This document shows positions 9,207-15,352 of a stretch of 15,352 nt of DNA, piece by piece; within the stretch, counting starts at the first letter, position 1; each line of letters starts with the position of its first letter. A program made the position numbers and the translations under genes. The stretch comes from Methanosarcina sp. (lineage in GTDB: Archaea > Halobacteriota > Methanosarcinia > Methanosarcinales > Methanosarcinaceae): positions 1 to 15,352 of the forward strand of contig JADGNM010000015.1 of assembly GCA_017883485.1 (NCBI GenBank). Reading direction: 5' to 3'. The notes under the pieces are model-generated. The model searched no databases. It worked only from the letters and a program-made list of their open reading frames with translations, and had not been told where the DNA came from.

Positions 9207-9737
9207 ATGGTTAAGGAAATTGCAAGAACAATAAAGATTCCTGAAGGAGTTTCCGTCTCTCTCTCTCGGGATCTCTTTACATTCAGAGGTCCTAAAGGAA
9301 CTGTTGAAAGAAGGTTATGGTACCCCGGAATCAGGATCGAAGCTCGGGAAGGAGAAATAGTGGTGGATGCGGAATCCTCCAGGAAAGAGCAGAAAGCCAT
9401 GGTTGGGACCTTTACATCCCATATCAATAATTTGATCATAGGCGTAACCGAAGGCTTTGAGTGTAAGCTGAAAATTGTGTACGCTCACTTCCCTATGCAG
9501 GTAAAAGTTGAAGGTAAAACCCTCATAATCGGAAACTTCCTTGGGGAAAAGAAATCAAGAGTTGCAAAAATCCTTGGTGAAACAAACGTTAAGGTAAGCG
9601 GAAACGAGGTAGTTATTTCCGGGATTAACAAGGAAGATGTCGGGCAGACTGCCGCAAACATTGAACAGAAGACCAAGATCAAGAGGTTCGATCCGAGGAC
9701 TTTCCAGGATGGAATCTATATCGTACAGAAGGCCTGA
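9207..9737 (+). CDS. rpl6p: 50S ribosomal protein L6 (uL6)
   Basis: L6 binds near the sarcin–ricin loop of 23S rRNA, by the factor-binding site. The 176 residues match the archaeal family and contain the two repeated L6 folds. [29 protein letters not shown] opens the first, and [54 protein letters not shown] is the conserved second half. It is separated from S8 by 14 bases holding a GAGGAGGGAA SD. The TGA stop is fused to GGTGG, the SD of L32e. Confidence 0.96.
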   Translation: MVKEIARTIKIPEGVSVSLSRDLFTFRGPKGTVERRLWYPGIRIEAREGEIVVDAESSRKEQKAMVGTFTSHINNLIIGVTEGFECKLKIVYAHFPMQVKVEGKTLIIGNFLGEKKSRVAKILGETNVKVSGNEVVISGINKEDVGQTAANIEQKTKIKRFDPRTFQDGIYIVQKA

Positions 9738-9747
9738 GGTGGTTATG

Positions 9748-10206
9748 ATGGTAGAAGAATTCAATGAGGCAGAAGAATTCAGTAAGGCACAAGCTACTTC
9801 AGTTTCCGCCCCTGACATGGATCCTGAATCCAGGCGATTATTCGGTGTGAGAAAGGTTCAGAAGGGAAAGAAACCCCAGTTCAAGAGAGCAGCCTGTCAT
9901 AAGTTCAAGAGACTTGACGATAATTGGAGGCGTCCGAGGGGTTCTCAGGGCAAGCAGCGCAGAAAGTATGTCGCAAAGGGAGCCCTCGCCCAGGTAGGGT
10001 ATGGAAGCCCTGTTGCGGTGAGAGGCCTTCACCCATCCGGATATGTGGATGTGCTTATTTCCAGCACTGCAGAACTTGAACTTGTTGACCCTTCCATTGA
10101 GGCCATCAGAATAAGAGCGACAGTAGGTGCAAGAAAGAAAGCCATTATCCTTGCAAAAGCCGAAGAACTCGGGATTAGAGTGCTGAACCCCGGAAGAGGT
10201 GAATAA
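9748..10206 (+). CDS. rpl32e: 50S ribosomal protein L32e (eL32)
   Basis: An archaeal/eukaryotic large-subunit protein. Two adjacent ATGs (9745 and 9748) could start it; GAGGTG at 9736–9741 lies six bases from the second, the spacing seen for S8 and L15, so I use the second (152 residues). An upstream in-frame ATG at 9637 falls inside L6 and is rejected. The first ~25 residues are acidic and less conserved. The family core follows: [35 protein letters not shown] (about 42–76), then [15 protein letters not shown] (about 82–96) and the domain ending [13 protein letters not shown]19e begins two bases after the stop. Confidence 0.93.
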   Translation: MVEEFNEAEEFSKAQATSVSAPDMDPESRRLFGVRKVQKGKKPQFKRAACHKFKRLDDNWRRPRGSQGKQRRKYVAKGALAQVGYGSPVAVRGLHPSGYVDVLISSTAELELVDPSIEAIRIRATVGARKKAIILAKAEELGIRVLNPGRGE

Positions 10207-10207
10207 A

Positions 10208-10663
10208 ATGTCAGACCTGTTCAACCAGAGAAGATTAGCTTCCAAAGTTTTTGATTGCGGGCTTGACAGAGTATGGCTTAATCCCGAAGCCTCCGAAGAA
10301 ATTGCTTCCGCAATCACGAGAGAAGACATCCGTGGGCTCATTGAGAAAGGCACTATTAAGAAGAAGCCGGTCAAGGGAGTCAGCAGAGGCAGAGCCAGAG
10401 CTCTTGATGCCAAGCGTAAGTATGGGCACTGCAAGGGCCATGGTTCCAGAAAAGGTAAGAAGAGAGCCCGGACTCCGAAAAAGGAGCTGTGGATCAAAAA
10501 GATCCGGGCTCTCAGAAAGAGACTCAAGGAACTGCGTGCAGAAGGGTCGATTGAAAAGTCTATTTACTGCAGGCTCTACAGAAAGGCAAAAGGCGGCGAG
10601 TACAGAAGCGTTTCCCACCTCAATTCCCACCTTGGGTCCGAAAAACTATTAAAGAAAGAATGA
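10208..10663 (+). CDS. rpl19e: 50S ribosomal protein L19e (eL19)
   Basis: An archaeal/eukaryotic large-subunit protein with a long basic helix that reaches across the subunit interface. The ATG at 10208 gives 151 residues and the typical N-terminus [27 protein letters not shown]. An in-frame ATG nine bases earlier lies inside L32e. GAGGTGA at 10196–10202 gives the same six-base spacing as its neighbours. The central basic section (about 55–95) with [33 protein letters not shown] is characteristic. The 15-base gap to L18 contains TGGAGGAAGG. Confidence 0.94.
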   Translation: MSDLFNQRRLASKVFDCGLDRVWLNPEASEEIASAITREDIRGLIEKGTIKKKPVKGVSRGRARALDAKRKYGHCKGHGSRKGKKRARTPKKELWIKKIRALRKRLKELRAEGSIEKSIYCRLYRKAKGGEYRSVSHLNSHLGSEKLLKKE

Positions 10664-11203
<540 letters not shown>

Positions 11204-11212
11204 GGTGATTAA

Positions 11213-11848
<636 letters not shown>

Positions 11849-11849
11849 A

Positions 11850-12311
11850 ATGTATGCAGTTGTGAGGTTGAGAGGCCAGGTCAATGTCCGGTATACAATT
11901 GAAGATACAATGAAGATGCTTCGCCTGCACAAGGTTAATCACTGTGTGATTTTGCCCGAGGACCCCCATTTTAAAGGCATGGTTCATAAGGTGAAGGACT
12001 ATGTTGCATATGGGAAGGTTGACGCAAAAGCCCTCGCAGAGCTTCTGGAAAACCGCGGAAGGCTCGAAGGTGGGACTCGCCTGACTGAAGAGTACGTCCG
12101 GGAAAACACTGCTTACGCTTCAATACAGGCTTTTGCTGAGGCCATAGTCGAAGAAAAAGCTTCCCTTAAGGATATTCCCGGATTGAAGCCTGTTTTCAGG
12201 CTTCACCCTCCAAGAAAAGGACATGCAGGGATCAAGAGAACCGTTCAACAGGGGGGCGTGCTCGGAAATCACGACGAGAACATCAACATGCTCCTGCACA
12301 AGATGAGATAA
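11850..12311 (+). CDS. rpl30p: 50S ribosomal protein L30 (uL30)
   Basis: L30 binds 23S rRNA helices near the GTPase-associated region. The 153 residues are typical for archaea and eukaryotes (L7), much longer than the ~60 of bacterial L30. [35 protein letters not shown] is the conserved first domain. The middle is [25 protein letters not shown] and the end [45 protein letters not shown] near the end of S5 is the SD, one base separates the stop and start, and TAA of L30 merges with the L15 SD. Confidence 0.96.
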   Translation: MYAVVRLRGQVNVRYTIEDTMKMLRLHKVNHCVILPEDPHFKGMVHKVKDYVAYGKVDAKALAELLENRGRLEGGTRLTEEYVRENTAYASIQAFAEAIVEEKASLKDIPGLKPVFRLHPPRKGHAGIKRTVQQGGVLGNHDENINMLLHKMR

Positions 12312-12321
12312 GGTGATTTAA

Positions 12322-12785
<464 letters not shown>

Positions 12786-12803
12786 TTTTTCATATTAGAT
12801 GTG

Positions 12804-12926
12804 TTATATAGCTATCCATCATGAAAAATGGCAATATCTTATCGTGGAAAAAATACAGCAATATCTTTAATGAAATAAGCCAAATACTTCAAACAGTATA
12901 AGTATATGTTTTGAATGGTGTAATCG
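12804..12926 (+). promoter_or_regulatory. Candidate secY promoter and leader
   Basis: The 182-base gap after L15 contains TTATATA at 12804–12810, which could be a TATA box giving a start near 12830. A second AT-rich element, TATAAGTATAT near 12897–12907, lies too close to the ATG to explain an mRNA that includes the SD, GGTG at 12917–12920 (six bases from ATG). The 10-base sequence GCAATATCTT occurs twice in the same direction, at 12831–12840 and 12858–12867. All of these are candidates only. Confidence 0.35.
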
Positions 12927-14411
12927 ATGACTCTCAGGGATACGTTGGAACCGTTTTTTAATAAATTACCTGCAGTAGCAAGTCCGGAAAAACACGTCCA
13001 CTTTAAGGATAAACTCTGGTGGACTCTGGGAGTTCTGGTGCTGTACTTTGCTCTGGCAAATGTGCCGCTCTTCGGGATGTCCAAGAATTCTATTGACCTT
13101 TTTGAAACTTACCGTGCCGTTATTGCCGGAGCTTCAGGATCTTTGATTCTTCTTGGTATCGGGCCAATAGTCACGGCTTCGATCGTCCTGCAGCTTCTTG
13201 TAGGAGCAGAAATTATCAAAATGGACCTGTCAGACCCTAAGGATCAAGCATTCTTCCATGGTGCCCAGAAGTTCCTTGTCTTTGTCATGATCATACTAGA
13301 AGCTTTGCCGCAGCTCCTTGGTGGTTATATCCAGCCGGACCCGGGGCTTGCTGCTTCTCTCGGTGTAGGCCTGGGAGTGGTTACCTTCCTGCTCCTTATC
13401 CAGATCTTCGTCGGAGGCGCACTGATCCTTTTCATGGATGAAGTGGTCTCCAAATGGGGTATAGGGTCAGGAGTCGGGCTTTTCATTGTTGCGGGAATCT
13501 CAGAGCAGATTGTCACAGGACTCGTAAACTGGCAGTACGACCAGTCAGGGATTCCTATCGGATTAATTCCGAAATGGGTCTACATTTTCCAGAATGAAGG
13601 GATAGATTACCTCTTTTCAGGTGAAGGCCTGAGATTCATGCTTATCCAGGGAGGAATTCTTGCACTCGTGAGCACGGTACTTATTTTCCTGCTTGTCGTG
13701 TATGTCGAAAGTACGAGGATAGAGATACCTCTGGCTCATAGTGCAGTAAGAGGGGCAAGGGGCCGCTTCCCTGTCAAACTAATATACTCCTCTGTCCTGC
13801 CGATGATTCTTGTCAGGGCTCTCCAGGCTAACATCCAGATGGTAGGAATTATTCTCGCCGGCCGGGGAATTACAATCCTTGGAGAGTTTAGCGGATCACA
13901 TCCTCTTAATGGGATTATGTATTATCTCGCTCCAATAAACAGCCCCTATGATTGGATCCCGTCTCTAGTCCAAACCTCTTTTGCAGAGTATGGGGTTGCT
14001 GCTACTCCTGCCATCTGGCAGATCGCTCTCCACGTTCTTGTAGATGCAACTATGCTTGTTGGAGGTGGAATAATCTTTGCCCTTTTCTGGATAGAGACAA
14101 CAGGTATGGGTGCAAAACCCACAGCCCAGAAGATTTTCAACTCAGGCATGCAGATCCCGGGTTTCAGGCGGAATATAAGCAGCATCGAAAAAGTCATGCA
14201 GCGCTACATACCGAAAGTTACCGTAATAGGTGGGGCTTTCATTGGGATTCTTACCTTGATTGCAAGCCTGCTTGGTACCGTTGGAAGTGCCGGTGGTACA
14301 GGGTTGCTGCTTACTGTAAGTATTGTGTACCGTCTGTATGAGGATATAGCTTCCGAGCAGATGATGGAAATGCACCCGATGATCCGTTCCTTCTTTGGGG
14401 AGGAAAAATGA
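12927..14411 (+). CDS. secY: Preprotein translocase subunit SecY (Sec61 alpha)
   Basis: Central pore of the protein-conducting channel in the cytoplasmic membrane, acting with SecE and Sec61-beta (not in this window). The 494 residues are consistent with archaeal SecY. Ten membrane segments can be assigned by eye: about 31–50, 72–96, 112–132, 146–170, 179–200, 236–262, 284–312, 364–390, 430–450 and 452–472, with the plug region around 57–70. Family motifs include GIGPIVTASIVLQLLVG (77–93), KWGIGSGVGLFI (177–188), the basic cytoplasmic loop RGARGRFPVKLIYSSVLPMI (275–294) and the C-terminal YRLYEDIASEQMMEMHP (468–484). GGTG six bases upstream supports the start. Its position after L15 is conserved in archaea, but here it may be transcribed separately. 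Confidence 0.97.
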   Translation: MTLRDTLEPFFNKLPAVASPEKHVHFKDKLWWTLGVLVLYFALANVPLFGMSKNSIDLFETYRAVIAGASGSLILLGIGPIVTASIVLQLLVGAEIIKMDLSDPKDQAFFHGAQKFLVFVMIILEALPQLLGGYIQPDPGLAASLGVGLGVVTFLLLIQIFVGGALILFMDEVVSKWGIGSGVGLFIVAGISEQIVTGLVNWQYDQSGIPIGLIPKWVYIFQNEGIDYLFSGEGLRFMLIQGGILALVSTVLIFLLVVYVESTRIEIPLAHSAVRGARGRFPVKLIYSSVLPMILVRALQANIQMVGIILAGRGITILGEFSGSHPLNGIMYYLAPINSPYDWIPSLVQTSFAEYGVAATPAIWQIALHVLVDATMLVGGGIIFALFWIETTGMGAKPTAQKIFNSGMQIPGFRRNISSIEKVMQRYIPKVTVIGGAFIGILTLIASLLGTVGSAGGTGLLLTVSIVYRLYEDIASEQMMEMHPMIRSFFGEEK

Positions 14412-14486
14412 TTTTTGGCCTGCAAAAAGAATCGAATGTAAACAGAATCTAAATAATCAAATAAGGATACAGAACGGGATCTTCAA

Positions 14487-15134
14487 ATGAATATAATACT
14501 CTTCGGACCACCGGGTGCCGGCAAGGGCACCCAGGCCAAAAAACTGGTTGATTTCAATGGAATTCCGCAGATTTCCACAGGGGATATCCTGCGGGCAAAT
14601 GTCAGGGAAGGAACCGAATTGGGCCTTGCAGCTAAGGCTTACATGGACAAAGGAGAACTTGTTCCTGACCAGGTGCTTATAGGGATTATTAAGAACCGCC
14701 TGAAAGAACAGGACTGCTGTAAGGGTTTTATCCTTGACGGTTATCCAAGGACGGTCCCTCAGGCAGACGTCCTTGCAGTTATTCTAAAAGAAATCGGCAA
14801 GCCCATAAATGTTGTTCTCAACCTGGAAGTACCTGATGAAGTGCTTGTCGACAGAATAAGCAAGCGCCTTATGTGCAAGTGCGGGGCAAGTTATCATACT
14901 GTCTCTAACCCTCCAAAGAAAGATAATATCTGTGATCTCTGCGGATGTGAAGTTTTCCAGCGCTCCGACGATAGAGAAGAGGCTGTCCAGAACCGCCTGA
15001 AAGTTTATAAAAAACAAACTCAGCCCCTTATCGACTACTATGCAAAACAGGGTCTTCTTGTTACTCTTGACGGCACTAAGAACATAGATGAAGTTTTTGA
15101 AGATATCAAGGCAGTTCTTGCAAAATTTGCCTGA
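14487..15134 (+). CDS. adk: Adenylate kinase, bacterial long-form with cysteine-rich LID
   Basis: Interconverts ATP + AMP and two ADP in the cytoplasm. The 215 residues form a complete bacterial-type Adk: P-loop GPPGAGKGT (7–15), the AMP-binding region with STGDILR (30–36) and LDGYPRT (83–89), and the long LID (about 126–163). Four or five cysteines in the LID (C130, C132, C149, C152, C154) suggest a zinc site like that of many Gram-positive Adk proteins, but the first pair is C-x-C instead of the usual C-x2-C. It does not resemble the short archaeal trimeric AdkA. The SD is weak (GGGATC near 14475–14480). The 75-base gap after secY suggests either co-transcription with secY or a separate start. 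In situ replacement of AdkA by a bacterial gene is my inference. Confidence 0.95.
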   Translation: MNIILFGPPGAGKGTQAKKLVDFNGIPQISTGDILRANVREGTELGLAAKAYMDKGELVPDQVLIGIIKNRLKEQDCCKGFILDGYPRTVPQADVLAVILKEIGKPINVVLNLEVPDEVLVDRISKRLMCKCGASYHTVSNPPKKDNICDLCGCEVFQRSDDREEAVQNRLKVYKKQTQPLIDYYAKQGLLVTLDGTKNIDEVFEDIKAVLAKFA

Positions 15135-15215
15135 ACCTTTACCTTTTCTTTTTTTAATTTTTGCTTTTGGATTTGATTTTTTTCGATTTCTTTCAATTTC
15201 TTTCATATTATTCAA
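15135..15215 (+). terminator. T-rich termination zone after adk
   Basis: The plus strand is very T-rich here: runs of seven T at about 15152 and 15177, plus several of four to five, with few G residues. Archaeal RNA polymerase terminates at such U-rich tracts. A perfect 10-base tandem repeat, ATTTCTTTCA at 15186–15195 and 15196–15205, lies within it. No hairpin is obvious. It marks the probable end of the secY–adk transcript. Confidence 0.6.
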
Positions 15216-15352
15216 TAAAAAGTCTCTGCCTCTTCTTTTCATTTGGTTCAAATAATTGTAACTATTCAGCCTACCCAAAATCAGTTGATTGATATTGATT
15301 TTGACATCACAGATAAGTGTGATTAATAACCAATGGTAGAATAAAAAACGCA
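15216..15352. other. Intergenic end of window with two dyads
   Basis: No gene or RNA is recognised. Two inverted repeats stand side by side: AAAATCA at 15277–15283 with TGATTTT at 15296–15302, and ATCACA at 15306–15311 with TGTGAT at 15318–15323 (six-base spacer). They could be binding sites ahead of a gene outside the window, but no adjacent TATA box is clear. Confidence 0.35.

Noticed and set aside
9745..9747. First of two ATGs as the L32e start
   Set aside because: The SD-to-ATG spacing would be three bases; the second ATG gives six, as for its neighbours. The difference is one residue and is not certain.
14784..15278. 164-codon minus-strand frame over the adk end and the T-rich zone
   Set aside because: Its Lys-rich N-terminal half comes from the T-rich terminator read backwards, and the remainder is antisense to adk.

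Overview
The window is the S10–spc ribosomal-protein supercluster of a methanogenic archaeon, very probably a Methanosarcina. The evidence is the archaeal/eukaryotic-type proteins S4e, L32e and L19e inside the spc block, the RNase P subunit gene rnp1 between L29 and S17, archaeal-length versions of L3, L18, L30 and S5, archaeal Shine-Dalgarno (SD) motifs of the GGTGA type, and a bacterial-type adenylate kinase behind secY. All genes lie on the plus strand. The assignment to genus rests on overall protein resemblance and gene order, not on a search.

Layout. 1–340 holds no recognisable gene. 341–360 carries a very good archaeal BRE/TATA promoter pointing into the cluster. About 690 bases follow before the first gene. 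They hold several predicted hairpins, five degenerate copies of a ~19-bp direct repeat (673–781) and a perfect 14-bp palindrome just upstream of the L3 ribosome binding site, so this looks like a long structured 5' leader. 1072–12744 is a dense run of 22 genes: L3, L4, L23, L2, S19, L22, S3, L29, rnp1, S17, L14, L24, S4e, L5, S14, S8, L6, L32e, L19e, L18, S5, L30, L15 (22 ribosomal proteins plus rnp1). Gaps are 0–16 bases, several genes overlap by 1–11 bases, and stop codons are often fused to the next SD, which suggests translational coupling. The 50-residue S14 gene (8637–8789) is easily missed because it is so short.

A perfect 11-bp inverted repeat sits across the L15 stop codon and is followed by a T-rich run, so the ribosomal block may end there. 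secY (12927–14411) then follows after a 182-base gap with its own candidate TATA box, and adk (14487–15134) after another 75 bases. A long T-rich stretch after adk looks like an archaeal terminator. The last ~75 bases contain two small dyads and no gene.

How the genes work together: the cluster supplies core proteins of both ribosomal subunits, one protein of the tRNA-processing RNase P, the SecY channel through which ribosomes deliver membrane and secreted proteins, and adenylate kinase for nucleotide balance. I see no mobile element, CRISPR array, tRNA or rRNA, and no clearly new defence or metabolic system. The most unusual features are the structured, repeat-bearing leader, the 12-copy tetrapeptide repeat in the S3 C-terminal extension, and the bacterial-type zinc-LID adenylate kinase in an archaeal operon.
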